Below, piece by piece: positions 24,301 to 34,281 of a stretch of DNA of 64,000 bases. Positions within the stretch are counted from its first letter, which is position 1. Each line of letters begins with the position of its first letter. This DNA comes from Episyrphus balteatus (taxonomy: Eukaryota > Arthropoda > Insecta > Diptera > Syrphidae). The notes under the pieces are model-generated. The model was not told the origin of the DNA, did not search any database, and saw only the letters and a list, made by a program, of their open reading frames with translations. Position numbers and translations under genes: made by a program. Location of the stretch: positions 6,179,501 through 6,243,500 of the forward strand of contig NC_079136.1 of assembly GCF_945859705.1 (NCBI RefSeq), written 5' to 3'.

Positions 24301-27300
24301 AGAAATTAAAAAAAATTTCAAATAAAATTGGCATTATTTATTAATAGTACCTAAAATGCAAAACTATTTTTCCCAATAAATAGAAAGCCAAACAAATTTC
24401 CATAAATGTTTTGCTGGTAAATTTTTACATCAAAAGTGCTTCTAAACAAAGCTAAATGCGTTCAAGGAAACGCTGACTTATTTTCTCAAGGTTTAAGGCA
24501 AAAACAAATTTAAGATTTTATAGGGTAAATAGAGGTAACACGACATTGAAAAAAGACGCTATTTTCTAAACGGTAAGTCGTAATGAGTTGATTTTTTTTT
24601 TTAAATGATAGAAAAATTTATTCAATAGTTAAAAATAAATTTGAAAAACAGGTACGCAAAATTTTTCATAGCAATTTGAGTTACACCATTAGAACGATAT
24701 TTAAAAAAAAAATTAGGGGTCTAATACGGATTTTTTTCATAGGCCCTGTATTTTGAAATACAAATTTTTGAAAAAAAAAACTAATTTTAAGGGACATTTT
24801 TGAATAGTCTTTTATTTTTTTGGAATTTTTAAAAGTCTGCAAAAAATCTCAAACTTATAGGAAATATAGGTTGTAATCATGCGCTTGCATGAGTATTTTG
24901 CATAGGCCACTTTTGCTAAAAGTTTAAAAGTGAATATTTTTAAACTCATTTTATGAACTTTTCAAGTTTTGATCCTCTTTTTCATTTGAAAATTAACTAA
25001 TTACAGAGTCGAAAATTAAAAATCAATACAGGATATGGAGGAACGAAGTCCGCCGGGTCAGCTAGTATAATAATAATTAATCTCAAAATCCTTATGTACC
25101 ATTTCTAAAAAATTCTACACACCAAGTTGGGAGTTAATCGACTCATTAGTTCAGCCTGTAGTTCCTAATTAAGACTGGAAATACAGACAGACTTGCGTAA
25201 CCCACATTTTTCGTATTTATACATTATGTATCATGTTTAATATGTCCAAGGTGTTTTGTCAATTTTCCAAAATTAAATTTGTTAATTTGATGGATCACTG
25301 TGGCGTATGAGTAATATTTTTTTTTATTTTTTGCTAGTTCACAAAAATGATTTATTTTGATAAACAAATAATAACCTTTCATCACCATGTTAAAACCCTG
25401 TCTAAGATATGGAATATGGGTAACATTCTTCTCTATTCCAGCTGAATATGTATTTTAAAATGGTCTCCAGAGTTTTGAAATAAAACCCCTAGACCAAATG
25501 AATTCAATTGAAAGTCAACAAGTAGGATATCATAGGTATCAACGGTGAATAGCTTTTCACAACAACAATGATGAAAACTCCTTTATCAAATGATTGTATG
25601 GGAATAGTGATTCTGATTAAGGTTTCTTTTTTTTTGGTTAGAAGACGTCAACATTTGATTTTGTTTTGGCAACTTCAAAACTATTTTTACTAGATTGATT
25701 CAAAAAAAAATTTTTTTTTTGTTCAAAGTAATACCGAAAATATTTTTGGAAATGACGAAAAAAAAATACTGTAAAAGTTTCAGCCCTTAATATTAACAAT
25801 AAGTACCGCCGCATCGCAAATTTCTATTTCTCTAGATTTAATTTCTAGATTTAATCATTTTCTTGTATAAAATTGAACGCTCTACAAAATTGCATTTATA
25901 AAATTAAAAAAAAAAACCGACACGAAAAATTAATTAAAATAATTTTTAGTTGAAAAAATGAATAATTCGAATTTATTGAAGAAATCTAATATGAGAGTAT
26001 TAGGGGTTTGAGAGTTATATAAAAGAATCTGTGAAACCAAAACACAACATAGAATAAAAATATTGGAAAAGTTTGCCAAATTTTTTGAAAAAATGAATAG
26101 TTTCGTCAAAAAATTGAAAAAAAAAATGAAGAAAAAATTACATTTTATATTTTAAAGTTGAATAACTTCGAAACGGGGCAGTTTATCAAAAAAATTATTA
26201 AGAGCTTTTTTGTAGAACGTTCAATTTTATACAAGAAAATGATTAAATCTAGCATTTTTGATGAACTGTTAAAAAGTTATAAAATTCCAAATTTGGCTGT
26301 TATGCCAAAAAAGATAAGGCCGTGCTGAGTAAACTTAAATTAAGTAAAAATATCATATATGCAGGAATTCTGGGCTGAACTTAAATTGAACTTAAAAGCA
26401 AAGTGTTGAGCGTGTGAATAATTTCTTTAAGGAAGAAATGCAACTGGCTCATCCAGAATAGAAATGAAATCTGATAAAAATTGTGAAAATTTCGGGATAT
26501 TATATTTCTGTGAAACCTAAAAAAAAAAAACTCTGGAAAAACTTGTATTCCGTTGAATGTAATTTTTTTCCACCGAAAACTACAAAGATTTATGCTATGC
26601 AGTTTTGATTTCGGGGAAAAAAAAAACTTTATTTTCGATTTTGGACGAGTTCGTAGAAACGTAATTTTTCTGCCAGAAATTAATGGAAAAACAAACGTCA
26701 AACGGACGTCAAAATCTCGGAACTCATACACATTATGGAAAATAGAAAACTACCTATCAATTATAACGAATTAATAAATGATGAATGTAAATTGAATTTT
26801 TGGAATAATTACCTACTCTTTTTGATTTTATAGCATCAAACGATCGAAATAGTCTAATTATTGATTCATTGAATTTCTTTAAAGGTTCTATGTCAATCAT
26901 CAAGACGAAACTTAACGATTTCCCATTATCGAATGCATACAAGTCGATAAAAATAAAAAAAAAAAAAATAATCTAAAGGTCATTTCTATGTTATGTTATC
27001 CTCCACTTTTTTATATCCTCCATTACTTTTCTTTTATCCTCTTTTGTAAGTTAAAAAAAAAAAAAAAATAATTATATATACATTTTTTCCATTTGAATAT
27101 TATAGCAAAAGAGCGCACTATAAAAGAATAAAAACTAGTACTTACCCAACATTTTCAATACTCTCTTAGTCCCTTGTTGATTTTTACTCCTCACACTACT
27201 CCCATTACCCGATCGATACAGAATATTTCCATTCGATTTTAACGAGTTAGCCTGATGCAATTTGACTCCAATCAGCAAATACAAAACCAATATTATAGTC

Positions 27301-27986
27301 ATTGGAGCAAAGAAAAACAAAAATGTCGATAATTGGAACGAATATTCCACGATTATCCTCACCACTGTGCACTTTTTTACACCAAAAAAGCTATTGACCC
27401 CGAATTGAGCTGCCTGTGGCAGTGCCGTCAGTAACGATATCAACCATATCAGTAGAATGATTTTCGTTGCACGATTTAACTTAGACATGGCGTGTGCAAA
27501 GAACGGATGACATATCGCGACATAACGTTCCACTGTGAAGGCAGTTATGGTTAAAACAGTTGCATTGGCTGATGTTTCGGCCAATACCCCACGGCCAACA
27601 CAAAACACTTCACCAAACACATACGGCCATTTGGACCAAATGAAGTAAACCTCTTGCGGGACACCCGATATTAGGAGCAGGAAATCGGAGATGGCAAGAC
27701 TGAAGAGGTAATAGTTGGTAGCGGTATGCATTGAGCGATGCTTTCGTATGACGATACATGTGCTAATGTTACCCACTACACCGGTAACAAAGATAAGAGA
27801 GTAGATTATTGTTACGGGTATCACAACATTGAGTGAGTCACGGGTGGGACCGAAGATGTCGGTTATGTTGGGTGCCACGGTGGTTTGGTTGATCATTTCG
27901 AGAAAGTGATTCAAGGACTCATTTGCATGGTTGTAAGAGTTCCAAAGCATTTCTAGATCCCATGTTGTGTTGGCGAATTCATCCAT
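11854..27986 (-). CDS. Pyrokinin/CAPA-type neuropeptide GPCR, whole gene (4 coding exons)
   Basis: Spliced CDS is complement(join(11854..12335,12420..12549,12784..13001,27146..27986)), 1671 bases, 556 residues. It is a seven-transmembrane class A receptor for amidated neuropeptides, expected at the plasma membrane and, from family knowledge, Gq-coupled. Visible marks: N-glycosylation sequons at residues 6, 22, 33 and 40; GN of TM1 at 72-73; LAISD of TM2 ending in D101; Cys129 and Cys206 as the likely extracellular disulfide; ERY at 153-155 (variant DRY); CWAPFH of TM6 at 290-295; NPLLY of TM7 at 337-341; a possible palmitoylation Cys358; then a long Ser-rich tail. TM3 to intracellular loop 2 (ETSANATVLTITAF, ERYVAICHPF, SKLNRA) is typical of insect pyrokinin, CAPA and neuromedin-U receptors. 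All splice sites are GT-AG and phases agree (1, 0, 1). Which paralogue (PK1-R, PK2-R or CapaR) is not decided; pyrokinin type is favoured. Confidence 0.9.
12420..12549 (-). CDS. Receptor coding exon 3 (proximal C-terminal tail)
   Basis: The acceptor (tttttatttag) ends at 12550 and the exon is read in phase 0, giving ETFQCFGGG then a charged stretch ending HESDFT (residues 354-396). The junction AFK-ETF resembles helix 8 of related insect receptors, and Cys358 could be palmitoylated. The donor is GTTAGT at 12419 (phase 1). The other frame through this exon is longer but does not join the flanking exons. Confidence 0.78.
12550..12783 (-). other. Intron 2 with CA microsatellite
   Basis: A 234-base intron with donor GTATGT and acceptor tttag. 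It holds a short interrupted CA/TG repeat at about 12624-12660. No other element is visible. Confidence 0.75.
12784..13001 (-). CDS. Receptor coding exon 2 (TM6-TM7)
   Basis: The acceptor (taattacag) ends at 13002. The first two bases complete the split Val codon, restoring a continuous TM6 across the junction. The exon encodes AVVIAFFLCWAPFHAQRL, a glycine-rich extracellular loop 3 (GGGGDGSHSS) and TM7 with STCINPLLYN, then NKFRGAFK of helix 8. It ends in phase 0 at a GTATGT donor (12783). The peptide is short and has no start codon of its own, so it can only be recognised by splicing logic and GPCR motifs. Confidence 0.92.
13996..15377. mobile_element. Non-autonomous hAT-type element with 8-bp target duplication
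   Basis: Flanked by the direct repeat GACACGTA (13988-13995 and 15378-15385), the 8-bp duplication typical of hAT insertions. TIRs are CAGGGCCGTCTTTA and its near-complement TAAAGACGGCATTG, followed by G/C-rich subterminal blocks (ggggccc and gggcac) on both sides. The 1382-bp interior has no transposase, only a short A-like segment and poly-A/T. It sits in intron 1 of the receptor. Confidence 0.9.
16403..18075 (-). repeat. Family A2 relic, reversed, split by a B element
   Basis: Starts with the reversed A2 terminus (ttttttacttgcgatatagg), is interrupted at 16434-17509 by a B element, and resumes with the reversed A2 interior: gtattcgt, the taggtacctgtcatagaac block near 17752, and the aatggcataccaa block near 17937. 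The 5' hairpin end of A2 is lost. Confidence 0.65.
16434..17509. mobile_element. Foldback element B, copy 1, with TA target duplication
   Basis: TIRs CAGAGTGTCCCAAAAGTAAT and ATTACTTTTGGGACACCCTG extend into arms of about 540 bases that pair across the whole 1076-bp element, with little or no loop near 16980. TA lies at both edges (16432-16433 and 17510-17511). The TA duplication suggests the Tc1/mariner superfamily. No transposase is present. Confidence 0.85.
19433..21513. mobile_element. Foldback element B, copy 2, containing a C element
   Basis: TIRs CAGGGTGTTCCAAAAGTAAT and ATTACTTTTGGGACACCCTG, with TA on each side. The arms match copy 1 in intron 1, including the aacagtattttgcttcctcc block and the blocks around caaaatggcgtatgaaat. 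The left arm is broken by a C element (about 19658-20662). Confidence 0.85.
19658..20662 (-). mobile_element. Family C element, near-complete reverse copy inside B
   Basis: Reads as the reverse complement of 10016-11088: it opens with an A tract and tcatgtgtg, then cacgtggtagaagtgaaacc, and closes with gaagttttctcttc. Tandem units recur with aaaaagagctagaatttttt near 19878 and 20065. B sequence resumes immediately after. Confidence 0.8.
22590..22956. mobile_element. TIR element M carrying a tRNA-like module
   Basis: TIRs CACTGAGGGAAAAAAC and GTTTTTTCCCTCAGTG bound a 367-bp element, with TATA on both sides as a possible target duplication. The interior contains a tRNA-like segment (listed separately), a T tract, and attgatttaaag/tgatttaaag-type subterminal repeats. 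No protein-coding potential. Confidence 0.8.
22761..22829 (+). tRNA. tRNA-Thr(AGT)-like module (pseudo-tRNA) inside element M
   Basis: Shows an A-box-like TAGCACGTTGG (22766-22776), an anticodon-loop-like CTAGTAA with AGT at 22791-22793, and a perfect B box GGTTCGATCCC (22809-22819). The order and the block after the anticodon resemble tRNA-Thr(AGT). The acceptor and anticodon stems do not pair well, so this is probably a tRNA-derived relic, not a working gene. Confidence 0.5.
24519..24960 (+). repeat. Family T repeat, copy 1
   Basis: Begins near agggtaaatagaggtaacac and shares with 61319-61880 a colinear series of blocks: the block around aagtcgta, the gtctaatacggattttttt block, and aaaatctcaaacttatagga. 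Its right end is unclear. Confidence 0.6.
25035..25068 (-). repeat. Reversed terminal fragment of family S
   Basis: ggaacgaagtccgccgggtc followed by agctagt is the reverse complement of the start of the 59212 array (actagctgacccggcggact). Only about 30 bases remain. It is followed at 25083-25230 by a diverged A-like segment (accaagttgggagttaatcg, then acagacagac). Confidence 0.6.
25845..26252. repeat. Inverted repeat V (about 41-bp arms)
   Basis: ctagatttaatcattttctt at 25845 runs on to gctctac at 25885 and is inverted at 26212-26252 (gtagaacgttcaattttata onward). The 326 bases between are AT-rich and non-coding. It may be a small TIR element; no target duplication could be defined. Confidence 0.6.
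27146..27986 (-). CDS. Receptor coding exon 1 (N-terminus to start of TM6)
   Basis: This exon encodes residues 1-280 plus one base of codon 281: the glycosylated extracellular N-terminus, TM1-TM5 and intracellular loop 3. The ATG at 27986-27984 is chosen because an in-frame TAA lies immediately upstream (27989-27987) and the next residues lead straight into the receptor N-terminus. TM5 (FQLSTFLFFFAPM) is followed by a basic loop 3 ending TKRVLKML. The donor is GTAAGT from 27145, splitting a Val codon after its first base (phase 1). Confidence 0.92.
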
Positions 27987-28017
27987 TTAAAAGGCGGGTG
28001 TGAAGGTGGTTGGTTAT
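27987..28017 (-). other. 5' UTR segment downstream of a 3' splice site
   Basis: On the minus strand a pyrimidine-rich tract (cttcttttctttccag) ends at 28018, giving a good acceptor 31 bases before the ATG. The receptor transcript therefore probably has an upstream non-coding exon, and the promoter lies beyond 28.1 kb or outside the window. No donor or promoter could be assigned. Confidence 0.6.
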
Positions 28018-29147
28018 CTGGAAAGAAAAGAAGGACATGTTGGAAATTAGTTGGAGTGAAGTAGAGGGATCTATTGAATGGAGTTTCTTTCAAAGGAAAT
28101 AACTTTTTATGGTTTGTATGGAGTCCTTTGGAAAGACCTCCTGAAAAGGAATTATTTCTTTGCCTGTTTTAATAACGGGTGGGAAAAAAGTAGAAAAGTT
28201 ATAATAAGACTTCTGGGAAACCTTTTAAATATGGTTTTCATTTTAATAACAAAAAAAGCGGTTGTATGTAAAGTCAGTTATATCAATTTTTTTATATGAA
28301 TAGTTTACAAAAAAATTATACCATTAAAAAGCTTAATATTTCTTTTAAGAAAAAAACCATACTTAAATTTTTAAAATGCCCAAAAGATATAAAAATAATT
28401 TATTAAAAACAATATTTTTTTATGAAAAAAGTGAAAAAAATCACTTCCATCACCCAAAAATTCATTTTTTTATAAACCACCTGAAAACCTATTGTTTCAG
28501 CTCAAAATATTGACATTAACCATGTCTTTATGACATCTACAAAAATAGCTAGAATTTTTTGAACCCAATCAATCATTAAAAAAGGAAGAAAATCAGTCTT
28601 TTTTTCCTCGATTTTTTTTTATGACAATCTACAATAAATTTTATATGATCTGAAAGCTTATTATTTTAGCTTTAACATGATGCTTCAATCATATCTGTAC
28701 GATGGCTAAGCAAGGGACATATGTTTTGTGGTATTTTTGAAGTTTTCGTTAAGTGTGTGTGGCCGATAAACTCGCGTTTGGCTGGTCCGATTTTGGTAAT
28801 TTTTGTTTTGTTTGAAAGGTATTAATATGTAGATGGTTTGTATCAAAAAAAAAAATACCTTTTCTCCCATCTTCACATAGCTGTCAATTTGTACGAGTGA
28901 AGAAACACTCTAGCTTATTAAAAAGTTTAACTAAGCTTAATTTGTAAAAAAAAATATATTAAGACAGGCTTTCAAAATAATAATTATTATTGTTTATAGT
29001 CTTAAAAAAGTCAAAGAATTCATACTTTCTGATACAAAATAACGTACAAAAAGGGAAAAGCTCCAAAAGACGTTTCCTATGGAATTCACGCGCAGGTAAA
29101 TAGGACAAAAAAAATTTAAGACATTTCGACAGCATGCACCAAAAAAT
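28018..29147. other. Upstream flank of the receptor, with a C-family relic
   Basis: By splicing logic the first part is 5'-UTR intron. From about 28440 to 28760 there is a diverged reverse copy of the C tandem units (acatctacaaaaatagctag near 28532; atctgaaagcttattatttt near 28649). No promoter or upstream exon could be assigned. Confidence 0.45.
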
Positions 29148-29560
29148 TTTATTTTTACTTGCGATATAGGTTGTATATGTATATCAAGTTTGGGATTCGT
29201 ACAAAAAAAAGTTGAGATAACATTTTTCCCCCTGACATTACGATGATAGAGAATGCCAAAAAAGTGATTTCTACAAAATGGCATACCAATTTTTTTTTGA
29301 AGACGCTTGAATTCAAATAGGAATGACAGAATCATTGGACCTTGACGAATCAACACATCTTCGCCATTGAATTTTTTGAAAGCTCAAAAAAATTGCTAAA
29401 AATACCACTAAAAAACTAGGTGTTTTTCAAAAATTCACATTTCGAAACGCAGAGACTAAAAAAAATCCGTGTCAGATCCCGAATTTTTTTTTCATTATTT
29501 TTCGAATGGCATTTTTCAAATTATCAAAAAAAAACTTCTTTACCTGTAATCACCACTTTG
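29148..29560 (-). repeat. Reversed A2 terminal fragment followed by a T fragment
   Basis: 29148-29300 reads ttttacttgcgatatagg, then gtacaaaaaaaagttgagat, the reverse of the A2 3' end, and jumps directly to the reversed aaaatggcataccaat block, so an internal deletion is present. 29400-29510 then matches family T reversed (gtgtttttcaaaaattcaca, cgaaacgcagag). Confidence 0.6.
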
Positions 29561-31096
29561 TCAAAGGTTTTCTACATGGTTTAGTTTTTAAAAAACCGTT
29601 CATAACTTGGTTTTGAAATTTTTTAGAATTTTTTGAATACATTGTTAGCCTAAAAATGAATTTATCTATCAATTAAAAAAAAAAAAAACAACTTTCTACA
29701 ACGGCAACGCCGCGTTTAGAAAAAAGCCACTTTTTTCAATTTCGTTTTAAATCTATTTACCCTATTTAATGATTGAGTTTTTAAAAATCCTTTATTAGTA
29801 TTCACGTTTAGATTATTACCTTTCAAATGAGCTAATAGTTTGTTTTGAATTGAAATTAATGCCACAAAAATTTCAGATTGAACGGAAGAAAATGGCGTCA
29901 CTTTTTCGTGGATGCTGCCATCATTATGACCTTATGACTTCAAAAACTTCTACGCTAAAAAAAAAACATTTCCTTGAAATTGCCTCATAAAAGCTTATTT
30001 TTAAACTTTTTGATACTTTCTAATAGAAGCAGCAATCAAAGCACATACCTCGCAATAAACGACTGTTATTTGGAAACACAAATTGATTTGAAGGATTCCA
30101 TTCATGCCTAATTAATAGTCCTTTGTAATGATGAAGTAGGTTATATTAGAGTTCAAGTGAAATGCCAATTATGTGTGTGAAATTGGAAATATGTGCATTT
30201 TCTCAGGAAACTCAGTTCAATATAATGCGTTTGTCCCGTTTTATACAAACGCAAAGTCAGTTTTCGCAGTCATAAAGTTACCTTGGTGAAATATTTTGAA
30301 ATTGTGTGTGACTTCATGCATATATTCAAATTTACTGCATTTTAGCTCAAAGCAATATTTGTTCACGTTACGTATAATGTAAACATACCTTCAACATCAT
30401 TTTCAAAGATGCATTCATGTGGAAATGTAATTTCTTTTGGCATCGGTAAATGTGTATGTGAACGTTAAGCGGTTTGGTTATTATTGGGAGCCTGTGGTGT
30501 GGAGTTGCAAAGCATGTAATGCACTTTTTTGTATCCAAACCCGTGGGTATCTAGTATTAATGGATTTTGCTTTAAACCAGGTCAGAAAGTATTATATTAA
30601 GTAGACACATCCCAGGAGATTGTAAATATGTTTCTAAACAAACATGTAAGTATCGATTCTTTCGACTAAAACGTGTCGCATATCTAATTAGTAGATTTTA
30701 TATGACAACAAAACTAATTTATCATACTCGTGTGAGTTTTTCATTTTAACATGATGTTTATTTTTTTGTAATAGTAATTTTTTGAACTGCTAATTATAGT
30801 CATGTAATTTTTTTTTTTTTTTTTTGTATGAAAATAAGTTGTTAAGTGCATTGAGTTTTTGAGACAGAAATTAGTATTAAGCTTAGATTAAACGATTCTT
30901 AATTTTGAGTTTGAAAATAAAAAAAAAAACACAAAGCAAATACCTACCGATAAGTTAAGATAGAAAAGTGCATTTTAAAAACGTAGAGAAGTGTTTTGCA
31001 TTAATTTTGCCGTCAAAAATCACTTCATTTGCAACTTTTTTACAAAAATCTATACTATGTATTTAGAGTATAACCAAATAGTATGTATACTTTTTC
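29561..31096. other. Unique-looking intergenic sequence
   Basis: No gene, known repeat or long inverted repeat was recognised here apart from a long T tract near 30810. Composition is slightly less AT-extreme around 30000-30600, but no conserved-looking frame is present. Confidence 0.4.
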
Positions 31097-32328
31097 ATCG
31101 ACTTCCAAAAAGGAATATTTTTTTGTTTGTGTTTGTTTCCTCATAGTATTGGACTCAGTGAACCAATTTTGATAATTCTTTTTGTATTAGAAAACTGATG
31201 GCTGCAATGTGGTTCCATTTTAATTTCGTTCAATTCTGTCCATAGGAACTATTAAAAATACCATAAAACCCACTTGAAATTTAATCTGAAATAAAACAAA
31301 ATAATGGTTGTCAACATTTTGAAAATCTGACAAAATCTCAAGATCGGAACACCACAATAATCAATTTTATCAAAAAAAAAAAAACAAAACCGACTTCCAT
31401 GGATCAAAACTGGGTTTTAAGGTTTTTCTCATAGTTTATATATATAGTTATAGTTATATATAGTTATACAGGGTGATTCAGGAGTAATGTGCCAAAAAGC
31501 TAGAGCGTGTAGGTTAGGTCGAGATAAGAAAAAAATCGTATGGGAGGGGGGGGGGGTCTATTCCTCTCCGTTTTGCCGGGAGGGGCAATTTTCTAAAAAA
31601 TTGACTTAATTTGGAAAAAAAATCTCAAAATTTTATGTAATTAAGTACTAATTTATTTTCTTAAATTCGATGCTCTCATTTGTTTTGAAACAGAAAACCA
31701 GATGCAAAAATGTCTTGTCGTTTTTGAGAAATAAAAATAAAACCAACACAACTTTTTTCTAAGAAAAACCCTTTTTTTTTATTTTACGTGGAACGACTTT
31801 TGGTAAATTGATTTATAAAACTTTAACCCTTTTTTAATTATTTTTTTTTAACCCGGAAGTTTATGAGGGTACAATAAAGTTACATAGTATTAGATAAACA
31901 TGGATTAGTCCTTTTTTCATTGATAAAGCCTGAAAGACCATTGACCTGTCAATTTTTTTTATGACGACCCCATGGGGTCGCTCGCTGTCCATAGTTTCTA
32001 CTTTACTTTACAAAAAAGGTGTAATTTTTTAGAAAATTGCCCCTCCCGGCAAAACGGAGAGGAATAGACCCCCCCCCCTCCCATACGATTTTTTTCTTAT
32101 CTCGACCTAACCTACACGCTCTAGCTTTTTGGCACATTACTCCTGAATCACCCCGTATAGCAATAACTGGACGAAATTGAAATGGAACCACACTGTAGGC
32201 ACCAGCTTTCCAATACAAAAAGAATGATCAAAATTGGTTCACACAGTCCAAAGTTATGAGGTTACAAACAAACAAATAAAAAAATACAGACGAATTGAAT
32301 ACCTCCTAATTTTTGAAAGTCGGTAAAA
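31097..32328. mobile_element. Inverted-repeat element G, containing element F
   Basis: Outer arms pair: cgacttccaaaaaggaatat near 31099 with ttttgaaagtcggt near 32311, then the segments around ctcatagtattggactcagt (31140) and cacagtccaaagttatgagg (32243), and gtggttccattttaatttcg (31210) with gaaattgaaatggaaccaca (32172). The middle is occupied by F (31469-32155). No coding capacity. Confidence 0.7.
31469..32155. mobile_element. TIR element F nested in G, TA target duplication
   Basis: TIRs CAGGGTGATTCAGGAGTAAT and ATTACTCCTGAATCACCCCG extend to arms of about 135 bases, including a run of G near 31546-31556 matched by a run of C near 32069-32078. TA flanks both ends. The interior (about 31610-32010) is AT-rich without a transposase. 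The TIR start resembles that of family B (CAGGGTG). Confidence 0.85.
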
Positions 32329-32514
32329 AATGGATTTCAAAGTCGTTGTAAGGCAGTTTGTTGCTTTAGGTTGCTTTTTTTTCAAACAAGTGATCAATTC
32401 TGTTTTTATGCATTGTTGTCAATAGGAAATCCCTGGAGTTCATGACACTCCACATTTATGATGTAACTGTATATCTATATTGTGTTTATGTTAGGTATTA
32501 TAACTGCTTGAAAT

Positions 32515-32949
32515 TAGTGATGGGAACTATCGAATGATTTTAACTATCGATAGTTAGTAACTGAATGATTTGAACTATCGAATAGTTCATTCATTCATTC
32601 ATTCATTCATTTATTCATTCTAATAAAAACTATCGAATAAAATTATCGAATAAAAGCTATCGAACAAAATATCGAATAAACTATCGAATAAAAACTATCG
32701 TATACAAAAACTATTCAAATGAAAAAACTATCGTTTAAGAAAATTATTTGAATGAAAAAACTATCGTATACAAAAACTATTGGAATGAAAAAACTATTCG
32801 AATGAAAATAGTTACTAAACTATCGAATGAAAAAACTATTCGAATGAAAATAGTAACTAAATGAATGAATGATTTAAAACTATCGAATGAATGAATATTT
32901 TACAACTATCAATAGTTTGATAGTTTTTATTCTATAGTTCCCATCACTA
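32515..32949. mobile_element. hAT-type MITE with 8-bp target duplication and internal simple repeats
   Basis: The direct repeat CTTGAAAT flanks it (32507-32514 and 32950-32957). TIRs are TAGTGATGGGAACTATC and the complementary GTTCCCATCACTA end. The 435-bp interior is an array of variants of aactatcgaatgaa, plus a run of cattcatt. The 8-bp duplication and AGTGATGGG ends fit the hAT superfamily. Confidence 0.88.
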
Positions 32950-33718
32950 CTTGAAATACCGTGGGTGGTGAAGGGAAATGAATGACGCATCGTTACAGCG
33001 GAAGTCGATGTAAACTGAGATTAATTGCCATTAAGAAAAAGACAAAATCAGTAAACTTTTTTTAAGATGCAAATTAATTGGCACAAACTAGAAATAGAGT
33101 AGGAATAAGAAACTGATAAAACCGCATAAACGTTGCACATAGGAGTATTTCGATCAAAGACCTGGACAAAATTATTTTTTGAAGTAAAACAATTTATTAT
33201 TGCTAGAAACTGTTATTTATGCAATGGAAGGCGGTTTTATGTAAATAAGTTGAAAACCTTTAAAAACGCTTGTGATAAGAAAAACTAAAAAAAAAATGGT
33301 ATGAAATTTCATACACCCAAAATGTGAAAAATTATAATATCTAAAATAATAGAGCTTCTAAAAAGGAACCATTGTGATTTTAAGGCTTAGTGAATCCAAA
33401 TGCAACCAGGAAAAAAAAACACGTAGGGCGTATGAGTGATTTTTTTTTTTAAGTGAAAATTTCATTCGCAAATTATTTTGTTAATCGCAAAAAGTTGCAC
33501 CCAAATTTTTGATATTAAATTTAAAGAATAGTCAAAGTTATCATAAAGCAGAAAGCAGAAAGTTATATCGAAGCAGAATAGTAGGGTATACCTACTATAA
33601 CAAAGCAATTAGACTTTAAAAAAAAGCAATACAAATATCTATATGTAGCAGACTCTTTTCCCACTGTCATTTAATTGAACAAAAAACATTTAATATTTGA
33701 ATACCTACTCTTTAATTA

Positions 33719-34281
33719 CACGATGTTACAAAAATGAGGTTTCAAAATATACGCGGGCGGAGACCTATCAGGTCTTGTAGAGCTAGTCACACTGATTACG
33801 AAACGGTATTTGAAAATCCCCTAACACCCCAAAATCTGGAGTTACGGGCAAAAAACGGTTCTTTGGACCTTCACCCATTGAAAAAATTCTAGCTTCGACA
33901 ATTTTTTTTACCCATTTTTTACAGTTTCTGAAAACATATACTTTAAATTGATGCCGAAGTTGGGCAAATGACGAAAAAAATGGAATTTTTGAACTTTGAC
34001 AGCTTATAAATTCTAAGTGGTTTAACCGAGTTACATGTTTTATACATTGTTGAAAAGGTACATTTATCTTCTATCATAAACTGTAAAACAATCGAAAATG
34101 GGTAAAAAATTGTCGAAGCTAGAATTTTTTCAATGGGTGAAGGTCCAAAAAACGGTTTTTTGCCCGTATCTAGATTTTGGGGGTGTAAGGGGATTTTCAA
34201 ATACCGTTTCGTATTCAGTGCAACTAGCTCTACAAAACCTGATAGGTCTCCGCCCGCGTATATTTTGAGTGCTACACCGTG
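33719..34281. mobile_element. Foldback element H
   Basis: Ends CACGATGT and ACACCGTG. The arms pair from aaaatatacgcgggcggaga (33747) and cctccgcccgcg-side bases near 34248 inward through cccattgaaaaaattctagc (33867) and gctagaattttttcaatggg (34118), leaving a loop of about 150 bases. TTA abuts both ends and could be a 3-bp target duplication. The superfamily is not identified. No coding sequence. Confidence 0.78.

Larger units (their letters stand above)
13002..27145 (-). other. Intron 1 of the receptor (14.1 kb), repeat-filled
   Basis: The intron is bounded by GTAAGT (27145) and AG (13002) and separates TM5/loop 3 from TM6. It contains a hAT-type element (13996-15377), an A-family relic split by a B foldback (16403-18075), a three-level nest (19147-21695), a TIR element with a tRNA-like module (22590-22956), a T-family copy (about 24519-24960) and an inverted repeat (25845-26252). 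In 13002-13995, 15378-16402, 18076-19146, 21696-22589, 22957-24518 and 26253-27145 I see only AT-rich unique-looking sequence. No further coding exon is supported. Confidence 0.8.

Noticed and set aside
26381..26774. Overlapping ORFs of 116 (minus) and 73 (plus) residues in intron 1
   Set aside because: The composition is dominated by Phe/Lys/Asn from AT-rich DNA, and I see no domain, splice logic or repeat-family coding sequence.
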